From positions 1 through 64,000 of the forward strand of contig JBAMJV010003341.1 of the NCBI GenBank assembly GCA_037951105.1: DNA of 64,000 nucleotides, read 5' to 3'. The notes beneath the pieces were generated by a model. That model was not told the origin of the DNA and ran no database searches. It saw only the letters and a list, made by a program, of their open reading frames with translations. This document shows, piece by piece, positions 36,009 through 47,850 of this stretch (position 1 is its first letter; each line of letters starts with the position of its first letter). This stretch comes from Echinarachnius parma (lineage: Eukaryota; Echinodermata; Echinoidea; Clypeasteroida; Echinarachniidae). A program made the position numbers and the translations under genes.

Positions 36009-37145
36009 AGGGTACCACCACCCAAAAATAATATTCTTATTAAAGAAAGGTAACATCTTTAGTATTCCATTCCATCAACAAATATGTTTCCAGAAAGAAA
36101 AGAAAAAAATTGGAAACGCATCACCATTCTAAAGCATGCGTTCATGCGGTCTGAATTACGCAGACTGCTATGTGTGCGGTGAATTGCAACGTGTGCAGAG
36201 CGAACGAATCGCCCGGGAATCTATTGTTTACAAACGTGCGCGTGAATAGCATTGGCGCATTAGACTACGCGCAGTATACAACTAACTATTGGGCCATTTG
36301 AAATAGTAAATCTGATAACAATGTGGTATACAAATCACCGTTGCCCGAAGCGAAACATTTTCAAAAGAAATTTTGTAATAGTTGTTGATTATCTCTCTAT
36401 ATAATCACTATTTTCACATGCACAATATTCTATTTAAAATGGTTTAAACCAATGTGGTTTTAAAGAGCGCCATCCTGAGTTTGAACGCCTCTGTTTGAAT
36501 GATAAAAAGGCTTTTTACTCAGTCGTTTGTGATTTTGAATTCCTTTCAAGCATGATAGAGTTATAACTATCTGTTTGTAATTTAATGGTGCAAGTTTTGG
36601 TTACAAATTATATTTGTTAAAAATCGATAAGATTCCTGAATAAAACAAATGTATGGTTTGCCTGGGCACTAACATGACTAATGTTTTTTTTTTGTATTAT
36701 TTTGTCTCAATATAATTTGATACGGCATCAACATCATGATCAATACGGTATCAAAAATATAATTACCCCCTTTTTCCTACAAAAAATTAAAATAACACTC
36801 GGATTTTAATCATTTACACAATATTCGAACAACAGATACACACAATAACCACGATCACATGTTTTCTTTGTTATGTGTGCATGATTAGTTTATTCATTTA
36901 AATTTATATCATTTTTCTTTATAATAGTTCTTATCCCTTATGCATGTGTTTTACTGGTAAACAATTTTGATTCCTTTTGTTAATAAAATCGGTTCCAAAA
37001 ATTACAATTTGCAAATAATATTACAGTTTTATAGAAAAGAGAAATACTCCACTGTCAATTTACCGAGAAACATAACTGTGTTATTAGTGTACCCCAAAAT
37101 AATACGTAATGTCTTACCATTTCTGTCATCACCGTTCGGGAGGAC
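36009..37145. other. Non-coding stretch with partial MITE
   Basis: About 36355-36605 matches the core and one end of the TTAA MITE family ('agttgttgattatctctct', 'tgataaaaaggctttttact', 'gagttataactatctgtttg') but lacks one terminus. The rest is AT-rich with no recognisable gene. Confidence 0.55.
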
Positions 37146-37405
37146 AGGGGCGTAGACAACGGGGGGGATGAGGGGGATGCATCCCCCCCACCTCACAAGG
37201 TGGGGGGGATGACATGTACAATCATCCCCCCCAGGTTTTAGGGAAGGATATATTTGTTTGTGTGTGTATCTGTATACGAGTGGGAAAGAAAACATTAGTT
37301 GTATGAGCTAAGACTTGTTCATTCTAACGCTAAAAAAGTAATTTATACATCCACTTTCAATTTTCGCTGCGCGCTTCGCGCGCGGACAGATTATCTCAGT
37401 TTATT
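37146..37405 (-). mobile_element. GC-rich repeat, 3' part, reversed copy
   Basis: 'cgcgcgcttcgcgcgcgg' is not exact, but 'cgctgcgcgcttcgcgcgcg' followed by 'gattatctcagttt' is the inverse of the 15683-15900 and 22684 blocks. G/C tracts near 37160-37232 form an inverted 'gggggatg/catccccc' pair. Confidence 0.6.
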
Positions 37406-37423
37406 GTGTAACTTGCGTATGGT

Positions 37424-37531
37424 TTGGGGGTGTTTCACAAACGCTAAAATCGCTTTTAGCATCAATTTTATGTGATAATCGTCCTATTGAATCTATCCTA
37501 AAATCAATTTTAGTGTTTAGTGAAACACATC
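37424..37531. mobile_element. 108-bp MITE with GTGTTTCAC ends
   Basis: 'gggtgtttcacaaacgctaa' on the left is mirrored by 'tagtgtttagtgaaacacat' on the right, and 'aaaatcgcttttagc' / 'ctaaaatcaattttag' pair inside. It separates two parts of the 'gagcgaagcg' repeat family, close to where the CR1 element did so at 13336. Confidence 0.75.
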
Positions 37532-38215
37532 CCTGGGGTGAGTATTTTTTGTCTGTATACCGGTCCACGTAGTTCCAGTGTAGGCTGGCCTAGCTCTGGC
37601 TGCTTGTGTGACGTGCACCAAATTGCACCATTTCAAGTGTATATATAAATGCAAAATCTTCCCTATTTGGCTCTGCCCCATCCCTCGGTAGCTTCGCCCC
37701 TCGGGACTCATTCTTGGCTAAGTTGTTGGATCATACATAATGTGGCATATAGTTATGTTGAAACTGTGTATGACGCTAAATATAAATACAATATTTGTGT
37801 TTGTGTTGGGGTGCATATTCATTAGTGTGTCAATTATTTGTTTTCTTCGTGAAAATATATTCAAAATTTCTGGTCGATCAAATCATAACACGCTTTCCCA
37901 GATACAGTCAATGTTAAGCCCGAATTTCCTATCTAGGTAAGCACCAGATTGCACAATTTCAAGTCCAAAAATGCAAAATCTCCCTACCGTGGGAGGGGGG
38001 ACACCCCCCTCCCACACACCCTCCCCCCGCTCAGTCACTTCGCTCCCTCGGGATTGGTCTCTTCACTCCTTGCAATGTCTCTTTCTCACATCTGGCTCAA
38101 AGTTGGCACCACTGTGAGTGTGGTTGTGCATAAGCCTCTACACACACAACATCGTGAGCCCCCATAGGTTTTGCCTCCCCCCCAAATCTAAAACTGCTTC
38201 CGGCCCTACCATCTT
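37532..38215 (-). mobile_element. GC-rich 'gagcgaagcg' repeat, reversed copy
   Basis: The minus strand runs from 'ggccggaagcagttttag' (38205) through 'gagggagcgaag' and 'gtgcaatctggtgc' to 'ggtgcacgtcacacaagcag' and 'tactcaccccag'. It ends in the same sequence as the 12592-13333 copy (tactcactccag). Confidence 0.65.
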
Positions 38216-38225
38216 AACATCTAAC

Positions 38226-38812
38226 CCCCCAGGCGCGGATCTACGGGGGGGGGGGGGTTTAGGGTTAAACCCCCCCCCCCCCCCTTGGGCTACCAAGTGA
38301 AAATGTGATGTGCATAGAAAAACGCCATCATGGGTTTAAACCCCCCCCCCCCCCCCCCTGGGCTGCCAAGTGAAAATGTGATGTGGAAAACATCACTTAC
38401 GGGGGTTCAAAATAGCAAAAAAAATCGCCGCTTCGCGGCTCGTGGACGAAGCTCTGCATCGTCATTTGGTCAAACTCTCCCTTAGCAAAAAGACATCACT
38501 TACGGGGGTTCAAAATAGCCAAAAAATCGCCGCTTCACGGCTCGTGGACGAAGCTCTGCATCGTCATTTGGTCAAACTCCCCCTTAGCAAAAAGACATCA
38601 CTTACGGGGGTTCAAAATAGCCAAAAAATCGCCGCTTCACGGCTCGTGGACGAAGCTCTGCATCGTCATTTGGTCAAACTCCCCCTTAGCAAAAAGACAT
38701 CACTTACGGGGGTTCAAAATAGCCAAAAAATCGCCGCTTCGCGGCTCGTGGACGAAGCTCCGCATCGTCATTGGTCAAACCCCCCCCCCTTAGAAAAAAG
38801 CTAGATCCGCCC
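38226..38812. mobile_element. Non-autonomous hAT-like element with 102-bp tandem array
   Basis: It is bounded by 'caggcgcggatctacggggg' and the inverse-type end 'agctagatccgcccc'. Inside, a 102-bp unit beginning CATCACTTACGGGGGTTCAA repeats at about 38391, 38494, 38596 and 38698. Each unit ends with the terminal-like 'ccttagcaaaaag', so the unit may itself have been built from the element's end. Because 102 is divisible by three, a repetitive open frame runs through it; this is not a gene. Confidence 0.75.
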
Positions 38813-39016
38813 CGCCCCCCCCCCCCCCCCCCCCCCCCCACTGAGAGGACTTTCAAGCAATTGTCTTGGTCTCGGCCGCGAACAAATTGGTCTTGGTCCG
38901 GAAAACGGCAAATCATCCCCCCCAGGTGTAAGAACCTGTCTACGCCACTGCGGGAGGAGCTGAGATTTTGGAGAATCATAAAATACTTCAATCGCATAAT
39001 GTAAGATATTGCGACT

Positions 39017-39545
39017 TTAAAGGGATACTTTGGTTCTGGTAGAGAGAGCACAGTTGTTAGTAACCAAAACCTGCATCATCACGTTACAAACTAATAGTTA
39101 TAACTCCACCATGCTCACAAGGAATTTAAAAAACTAAGTTAATGACCGTTATCATAAAGAGGCGCTTTTAAAAAAAGGCATTTGTTTAAACCATTTTAAA
39201 TATAATATTGTGCATGTGATGTTTCGTTAAAATAGTGATTAAATAAAGATGTAATCAACAACAATCTACAAACCTCTTTTGACAAATTTTAAAAAGAGGA
39301 AGCATTTTAAAACAAATTTGAACGGCTGGTTAAAAATGATTGAATACTTGTGGGGCCCCACATTTATTACAAATGGAAATGTTTATGGATATTTCAGCCG
39401 TTTCTGAACCGATTTTAATCAAATACAGTTTATTCTGCCATTTCAAATGGTATGCTCTTTCAAATTTTTAAACTCAGTTTTTCATTATATCACACACTAA
39501 ATATTTTGTGTAGCGCCCTCTCTACCAAAACTCAACTATCTATTT
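39017..39545. mobile_element. TTAA MITE, copy 4
   Basis: It begins TTAAAGGGATACTTTGGTTC and ends 'ccaaaactcaactatctattta', a decayed version of the usual end. The core motifs 'gtggggccccacatttatta' and 'ttatggatatttcagccgtt' are conserved with other copies. Confidence 0.75.
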
Positions 39546-39856
39546 ACAGGGAGTGTTAACTCGCAAATTGAAGCGTGGCCCGACTCGGTGATATTCGGAA
39601 TTCTCCGTACGTCTCCGGTAAACGACAGCGCAATGCGGTGATGCAGGCAACACGTACGCATGAATTGTGTGTATATCCCTACGGAGCACGCATTCAACCG
39701 AACCAAAACGAACTCAACAACCCCACTAGCAAACCACCCCACCCTCGACTGCATTTTTGTTAGCAGATCAAAGATTGCTGTTATGTGTACGGCTACAATA
39801 GGGGCAAGCGAATGACATTGAGCGTACACGGATTGCGAGCGGACGCTCCCTTTAAA
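39543..39856. mobile_element. MITE with AGGGAG..CTCGCAA ends
   Basis: 'agggagtgttaactcgcaa' at the left is inverted at the right as 'ttgcgagcggacgctccct', followed by TTTAAAG. It sits on the decayed right end of the neighbouring TTAA MITE and may have inserted there. About 310 bp; no coding sequence. Confidence 0.6.
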
Positions 39857-39859
39857 GAT

Positions 39860-41750
39860 GCACCTGTAAAGTGTCAGATCTTGCCCCAAATAACATTTGT
39901 GACTTCAATCCTATACCAAAAATATACTTTAGGTACTTTTAATTTTTTTCCAATATGCTATTAGAAATATTACCCTTATGAATGTAATTTATTGTTTTGT
40001 TTTAATCATTGTGAAGCACGCCCCCGCCCTTCCGTTCTGCGCCAATTGTAGAAGTTGTTGGATATTCGTGGAATACTACTAATCATGCTAACTTTCGAGT
40101 TCCATGATTGTCATGGAGGCTTTTTCTGTGTACAAACTAATATCGCTTTAACGACTATACATAAGCACACACACGGATAAATGCACGCACGGAGTAATAC
40201 CACACCCAGCTGCTTAGACTGAGAAAAGCGTACCTCTAGCTTTCAGAAATTCAATGAGACTTATTACATGCACACTGGGCCAAATGCATTATGTAATGAT
40301 CTTCAATTGTTTGATGATAATAATTGGCGAATCTGTACACAACCAAGATGGGGACTGAGGTATATAGGTCGCATAAAGCGTAGAAATATTCCCCCTGTGC
40401 CCATAGTTCTCTCACATTGTTGGGGTGAGAGGGAGCTGGGGATGCAGTGCACAGAATAAACAATTTGCCAAAGCCACTTTGTGTATAGTATATCCCTCAC
40501 GTGCATAACTAAGTGCAAACAAAAGAAGACTGGGGAAATACAAGGATATTCCACCATAACTACACCAATGGCGATACTTATTCTATTGAAATACAATAAT
40601 CAGCAAAATAAAGGCAAGGACACAGGTTACAATTTGTGTTTAACCCACACACCATTTATTCATTTTTTTGTTGCAAAAGAAAATTAAGTCACACAATGTT
40701 AGTACAAACCAAAACGCGCATACAAAGCAGGACATATTTGTGAATGAAAGAGTACTATTCATATTTTACCAGTACCATCTATACATTTTTTTGTTGTTGT
40801 TGAAAAAGACAATAATGTCGCGCAATGATTAAAAGCAAAAAAAAACGCGTATTTACAAAGCATTACATAATTTAGTTTGTATAAAAGAACAACAAAATCC
40901 ACCCTTTGATTATTAAATATCATGTAAGAAAAGTATCCTAATTGATTCTTGGTACTAAACACTGATTATTATTATTATTTCATGAATGTGATCTGGTAAT
41001 AACTATGATTGGTACAAATGCAAAACGGATACAAATTTTTCGAGATAATTTGTAATAAAGTTATATCAGCCACTATTATAATAATAACAGACATTTACAT
41101 AGCGCAAATCGCAAAGAGCCTGTAAGCGCTTAAATAATTATTCAATTATTATTACCCATGGTCATATACTTTGATATGCATTAAGTAAGTTACGTTTTTC
41201 AAGACTATATGTTGTTTTATATGATTGTATATGCTTCAACTTTAAATATACAAATATTATGGTATTCCTTTGGGCATTTAAACTTCATGAGTATGAATAA
41301 TACAAAAGGACATTTCCATTTTAATCTTCTTAGGTGATTAATAAATGATGCTTGAACTATTAGTGATAGATATTTTTCAATTATCTAATGTAACTTTTAG
41401 CATGAATTAAACAAAATAAAAACATATCAGAAATGTTGAACATCGTAATGGAAATAGACCAGGACATAATATGTCAGTATTGTTTGTTCACAAATTAGTT
41501 ACCGATCACGTAATCGGATGATCACAACGGTTGACAATAAGAACACATCGTTGTCGAGAATGACTATAGTGCGCTATACGACGTTTTCTCTACTTTCAAT
41601 ACTATAGTCATGTATAATGTAAGTAGAAAACAATGTAAGCTCTTTTTTATTTGTTAATAAATCTTACCACAATTATAACTAATTATTATCTGAAAAGATG
41701 GTATCACAAAGAGAACACTGTTCTACACGAGTATATGGATCCCAATACAT
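39860..41750. other. Non-coding stretch, nothing large recognised
   Basis: 'gcacctgtaaagtgtcagat' near 39860 is the inverse of a motif at 4140 in the duplicated segment. A 70-bp piece near 41078-41150 (ataataacagacatttacat, agcgctta) resembles the 3' end of a CR1/L2-like element reading on the minus strand. Otherwise AT-rich and without a supported gene. Confidence 0.4.
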
Positions 41751-41779
41751 GTATAGCAAATAAACACCCATCTCACTCT

Positions 41780-43960
41780 CACGTATAACAATGTTATATA
41801 ATTATGTTAGACCACAACATTATAACGAATGTAAATGTAAAAAGTGTGTACTCATTTTAAAGTTCGTAGCTCACGGAACAAGAAATGGGTACGTATTATA
41901 TAGTACAAATGAAAAAGGACACAACTGCATAGCCTACAGCTTTGGTTTCTTGCAGAGAATAATCACACATGATTAGGGAAGTAAGAAACAATAATGTCGC
42001 TTTAAACAATATTCCCCTTGACTTCTCCAATATTATATAGAAAGAAGAATATTGTTTTTACAAACCTACAGTACATTAATTCTTTACTGAATCTTTATTA
42101 CATTACACAATGCGCTAAAAGGTGCTAAACAATTCGAACTCATTTCATTTAATTATTCAACAACAAGTGAAACAAACAATGATACATTAGTCATATAAAT
42201 CACACGGTTATATACAATACAGGCGGTCTATGTACAATGAAATACGATTCAAATAGTTGATGTATAAATCGAGTGTGTTCGATATTATTTTCAATATATT
42301 TTGTACTAATTATGTCTGTTCGTAGCTTACTTTTAGTAAATAATTCATAATTATATCAAACATGATGCATGCAAGACGATTCATGCGTACATTTAAGTAC
42401 AAGTGCAAAGGAAACCATTTCATACAGCTTTGGCCTCTTGCATGCAATGAATAATCACATACGATTAGGAAAGTAAGAAACACAAGTGTCGCTTTAAACA
42501 ATTTTCCCCTCATGACCTCATGACCTCATGTGTACATAATTATATAGTACAAGTGAAAAGAAAAATAACGTTTTTACAAACATAGTCATAACATTCATTC
42601 TTTACGGAATGTTTGTTATTACATTACAAAATTATTTAGTTACTTTAAACGTAAAAAGCGCTGAACAATTCGAGCTCATGTTAAATAAATCTTTCAACAA
42701 CTAGTGAAACAAACAATGTTAAACGTATTGTATACATTATTCATTTAAATCACACAGTTATACATACAATGCAGGCAGTATAATGTACAATAAACAATGA
42801 TTGAAATAGCTGATGTATATACAAATTAAATTTGTTGGATATTATATTCAAAATAATGGTCTACTAATTATGTCTATACGAGTTCGTAGCTCACTTTTAG
42901 TTAATAATTCATATATGAAACATGTTGCAGTCCAAATAATGAATATATACATATACAGGTGAAAGAAAACCATTTAATAACACAGCTTTGGGTTCTTGCA
43001 AAGAATATAATCATACATGATTAGGAAAGCACGAAACAATAACGTCGCTTTAAACAATTATCCTTTCCTATATACAAAGTAGAATATCGTTTTTACAAAC
43101 ATACATTACATTCATGTTTGTTAATACATTACACAATGCTTTAATTCCTTTAAACGTAACAAGTGGTTAACCATTCGAGCTCATTTCAATTAATCATCCA
43201 ACATAGTGAAACAGATACTGTTAAAGCACGAAACAATAACGTCGCTTTAAACAACGTATCCTTTCCTATATACAAAGTAGAATATCGTTTTTACAAACAT
43301 ACATTACATTCATGTTTGTTAATACATTACACAATGCTTTAATTCCTTTAAACGTAACAAGTGGTTAACCATTCGAGCTCATTTCAATTAATCATCCAAC
43401 ATAGTGAAACAGATACTGTTAAACGCCATTCACACGGATAATGCAGGCGATCTAATGAACACTGAAAGACGATTTAAATAGTTGCTGTACAAATACAAAT
43501 ATTTTACACTAATTATGTCTTTCCAAGCTCGTAGTTCACTTTCAGTTGATACTTCATTCATCACACATACACAACAATGCTTACATACTTCTATAGTGCA
43601 AGTGAAAAGGAAACCATTTCATATAGTTCGGCTTGTTGCAACAAACAATCACTAAGAAAGAAAGAAAGTGTCGATTTAAACAATGCTCCCCGCTGTCGCT
43701 GTTTACAAACATACAGAAAAAAACATCATACAATTATATTGAATATAAAACATTGTACATTGATTTCAATCCTTCACACTTAAAAAAGTGATTAATAATA
43801 ATTCCAATGAATTCTTACTCATTTAAATTTACAGTCCACTTACTAGTCAAACAACATTAGAACAATGCAGGCGATCTAATGTACAGTGAAAGACGATTGA
43901 AATAGTTGCCGTAACATACACAGTTGGTTCAAATTGCTCTCAAAATACTCTGCACCTAAT
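41780..43960 (+). repeat. Degenerate four-unit tandem array, about 550 bp per unit
   Basis: Four successive blocks share an ordered set of motifs: 'aattatgtct..cg.agctca.ttt.agtt', 'agtgaaaggaaaccattt', 'gattaggaaagtaagaaaca', 'gtcgctttaaacaat', 'tttttacaaacatac', 'gcaggc.(g/a)tctaatgtaca' and 'gattgaaatagttg'. Starts are near 41780, 42310, 42868 and 43510. Units have diverged and frames are not conserved, so I do not call a gene. Confidence 0.7.
43029..43420. repeat. 197-bp near-identical tandem duplication
   Basis: 'gcacgaaacaataacgtcgc' starts at 43029 and again at 43226, and the following 190 bp are almost identical. It is a recent duplication inside unit 3 of the older array. Confidence 0.9.
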
Positions 43961-44194
43961 TATTTCTTCTTTTTTCCTTTTGAGGATGGCATAGATTCGA
44001 ATTTCTTTAAAAAATCTTATAAACCTTGATCGTTAACAATATGTATGAGATGTAATTATTTCACTGCTGCCTGCACACAGACTCCTGGCAATAACACGTC
44101 ACACGTAGATATTTCTACAAAAGTATAACATGATTTGATACTATGACATAGTATTTAAACAAAAATTAAACGTAACGAATTCAACAGTTCTTTG

Positions 44195-44275
44195 GTTTGA
44201 TGTGGCCTAATGGTAAGAGCACCGGTTTAGCAATGCGGAGGTATCGAGTTTGATTCCCGGCGAAGCCCACATTTC
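44195..44275 (+). mobile_element. tRNA-like element (candidate SINE head)
   Basis: 'tggcctaatggtaagagcac' is a good A-box match and 'gagtttgattcc' a B-box match, with 'gatgtggc' and 'gcccacat' nearly pairing as an acceptor stem. Stem mismatches in the D, anticodon and T arms argue against a working tRNA. Confidence 0.45.
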
Positions 44276-44334
44276 TTTGCTTATTTTTCATTTATATTAT
44301 ATCTTTCTTATCATTTCTCACTATCCTGGAATTG

Positions 44335-44590
44335 TTACTGTTCCTTATCGGAAAGAACACAGATGTCCACAGTGTAAACCCACTGAGCTTCACAGTGTAG
44401 ACCACAATGTGGAAACTATGTGTATACTGTGTTGAAATTTGAGTGTGTTAATAGTGTGGATAATCATCACGTTGTATATACAGTGTGAGCACACTATTTT
44501 ACACACTGTGAATGCATGCAATTTTACAATGTGGTCCACATCTACATTTTTTCACACTGTGCTCTTTCCGGTTGGGTTTACTGGGCTATG
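44335..44590. mobile_element. CACAGTGT-rich inverted-repeat element
   Basis: 'cggaaagaacacag' on the left is mirrored by 'ctgtgctctttccgg' on the right, and 'cacagtgtagaccacaatgt' by 'acaatgtggtccac'. Many CACAGTGT/ACACTGTG words occur in both orientations. Probably a MITE. Confidence 0.55.
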
Positions 44591-44599
44591 TATCAATAA

Positions 44600-45460
44600 T
44601 TGGAAAATAATCCGTTCTGAAAACTCGTGACTGTTCAATATTTTTTTCTCATGTCCATTGGTACAGAAGATGGACAATACCATCAACATTCTGAGGTGGA
44701 TTTGACAGATGGTGGTAATTCATTCGCTTCGGTGATAACGTTATTAGCACAGGGTCTTCGGATGCGTCTTAGCTAGGAGGCTATTAATTATGAAACACAA
44801 CGGTCATATGTGTCAGTCACATTGTCATATTGTGTACATTCCCTGTTTTCTGTATATATTGTTTGTACATGATCCAACTTGGCGGATTAAAAAATCAATG
44901 CATTTAAAATGAATCAAATTTTATTGAAGTAAGTGTCCAAGTTATATCACTATTGTTAACGAACCTATATCTCATAGCCTTTTATGAAGCAAGTCCTTGT
45001 TAAATTCGGATATATTTGAATAGTGTATACATTATTAACGTACAGTAATATATTTAGATATAAGCAAATATCAATTTGTTACGAGTTGTACATAATCACC
45101 TTTGTGTAACTTTAGACATCACAAATGAACCTATGAATAAAATATGTTGAAGATAAGTCATATTCCAATGTGTCTTGATGTACAGGTATTATATACACCT
45201 AATGGCACCATAATACAAATGCATGTTATCCTAATGACGATATAATGAAATCGAATAAATGAATACACACGTTAACGTATATGACACAATAACTGATATA
45301 ATTTACTTATATAAAACACATTTATTAATATAGATAAATGTGCATGTTACAATATTGAAATATATTACGTTGTTCAAACATAAACACAACGACTGTCACA
45401 TATGAAGATACATGTATATGACTTGATACATATGATTTCCATACTACTCATGATATGAAG
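44600..45460. other. Non-coding stretch, nothing recognised
   Basis: AT-rich DNA with no supported frame or repeat. Confidence 0.4.
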
Positions 45461-45463
45461 AGG

Positions 45464-46003
45464 TTACATGGATAGTTGAGTTTTGGTAAAGAGAGTACAG
45501 TTTTGGTCAAACTGAATATTAGTAACCAAAACCTGCATCATTACATTACAAACTAACAGTTATAACTCCACCATGCTCGAAAGGAATTACAAATTACAAA
45601 TGACTAAGTAAAAAGCCTGTTATCATAACAAAAGATGTTAATACTCAAGAGGGCGTTCTCTCAAATCTCGGTGGTTTCTTCCATTTTAGATATAAATATT
45701 GTGCATGTGATGTTTTATTGAAATAGTTATTCGATAGAGGCATAATCAACAACTATTTAAAAACCTCTTTTTGTAATTTTTTGAATAGAGGAAGCATTAA
45801 ACAAAATCAAATAAAAAAAATTTGTAATACAAATTGTAATGTTTATGGATATTTCAGCCATTTCTGAACCGATTTTTACCAAATAAAGTTAATTCTGTCA
45901 TTAAAATATTATGCTTTTTCAAATTTGACACTCAGTTTTTCATTATCTCACACAAAATATTGTGTGTAGCGCCCTCTATGCCAAAATCCAACTATCCCTT
46001 TAA
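45464..46003. mobile_element. TTAA MITE, copy 5
   Basis: It begins 'ggatagttgagttttggtaa' (left TTAA decayed) and ends 'atccaactatccctttaa'. The core includes 'ttataactccaccatgctcg' and 'tatggatatttcagcc', shared with other copies. Confidence 0.75.
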
Positions 46004-46009
46004 ATCCAA

Positions 46010-47340
46010 AGGCGGTAAATCCACTTTCCATACAAATTGAGTTACCGATGTCAGTACATTAATAAGCTACATATCTACATTGCATCGGAAATCCCAATGT
46101 TAGGACAAATTACATATTCTCATAGGCATGTGTACAGAGTTGGACAAATAAACCTGATTTTCTTCTAGTTTGAGAATTTGGATTTAGCGCCTTTTTGAAT
46201 TAAGCTCTTCATACATAGTAGATACTTTCATAAACGGAAAGTATATTATACATTATACAATTTTGTGATTGTTATGTAAACCGTCAATCAAAACAGCAAT
46301 TAACCCAGAAAGCTTACTGCACTGACCGACAGGTGTTTTTAAAACTAAATTATAACTTATTACTAACAACATAGTGTATATATAAATGTGCTTTGCTCAT
46401 TTGAATTGTACATATTTCATTTAGACTGGTCAGTTATCCGATGTCGGAATTAATCATAATATACATATCCGTATGTTTAGTTCTATATTCCACCTTGATT
46501 CACCTCACTATTATTAATTTGAGTGCCATATCAAATAAAACGAATTTGACTTGGACAACTTGATCCCCAATTCATCCACAATGAATAGTTTCAGCTTGAT
46601 ACAAAGTATAGCTACATATACAATTCATATAATACTTATATTGTGTGCATTCAGAAACACATGTGGAAACACATTGTAATATGATGAGTATTGTCACCAG
46701 AGTTAACTGTGTACAGTTCTGGTTTAGAGGGCGCTTCAACGAATATTTTTTTTGTGAGGTAATGTAGAACTAAGTGTAACATAGGCACACACTTCTAATG
46801 ACAGAATCAACTTTTCAATATATCGGAGAATGTGAATCAACTTTGTTTGATCAATATCGGTTCGGAAACTGCTGAAATATCCACACAAATATTGGATTAG
46901 AACACATGTTGAGGACCAATTGTTATTGAATAGTTTCAGAAAATGTTCATAAACATGTGTACACATTTCTGAAAATATACCAATTGTTTTATAAATACAT
47001 GTTGATGATCTCTCTTTTGAATAAATATTACCAAATGTCCCATTTATAACTGTTGATAAACAAATCTTTCAAACTCGAGGTGTTTGGAGTGCGACCTTTT
47101 GTGTAAAAGGGATCTAGCAACTTTGCTGACATGTGCAAAAGGTGATGAATGGTTGATGCAATGTATATTGTTATTATCTCATATGTCCACAGGGTATTGT
47201 GTGCAAATTTCAAGTCAAATGGACATTGCATGGCCAAGTAATGAGCGAAAATGCAAAGTGATATTCACTAACTCACTCCACTCACTTTGTACACGGTTTC
47301 AATACTCCACCTGAGTACTTCGATCGTACATATCTTTGAA
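46010..47340. other. Non-coding stretch with a degenerate MITE relative
   Basis: 46010-46700 shows nothing recognisable. From about 46716 ('tctggtttagagggcgcttc') to 47330 a diverged relative of the TTAA MITE is readable, including the extra module 'atctagcaactttgctgaca' to 'ctcactttgtacacggtttc' also found at 11840-12050. Confidence 0.55.
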
Positions 47341-47620
47341 AGGAAAGGGAAATTTGAAAACCGAAACCTGTCCCATGATTTTATATTAATACGAATACAA
47401 CAAGGTATGAAGGAACCGCTAGAATTTTTTCTTTGTTGAGGTTTTGGACAATGTTACTAAGTGCCTTTAACAGCAAATGTGTTATGAAAGCAGCCATGCA
47501 TCGTTGCCTTTTATGTTTTTTGTTCTACAATCGAAGCATCGTTGACTTATAGCTTTTAGATTTAACTCACAAAGTTTAAGTAACTAAAGTTTTTGTTTGA
47601 CCAGAATTTTACTATCACTT

Positions 47621-47850
47621 TAAAGGGGTAGTACAGTTTTGGGATGGCTCTGCTTTAGTAACCAACGCCTGCACAATAACATTTCAGACTCCACCATGCT
47701 GCAAAGGTATAGAAAATTACAAACGAATAAGGAAAAAGCCTGTTATCATTTAAAAATAGCCATTAAAGCACAAAAGGGCGCTCTCCAAAAGAAACATTGG
47801 TTTGTGATGTCTTGTTGAAGAAACGATTAAATAGAGAGATCATCATTATT
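47621..47850. mobile_element. Truncated TTAA MITE
   Basis: It starts TTAAAGGGGTAGTACAGTTT and keeps 'aaaaagcctgttatcat' and 'attaaatagagagatcat', then loses the remainder. Confidence 0.65.

Noticed and set aside
38442..38804. 120-residue repetitive open frame
   Set aside because: It exists because a 102-bp DNA repeat is divisible by three; the ends are transposon termini and there is no splice or domain support.
44195..44275. Functional tRNA gene
   Set aside because: A and B boxes are present but the D, anticodon and T stems have several mismatches; better read as a tRNA-derived repeat.
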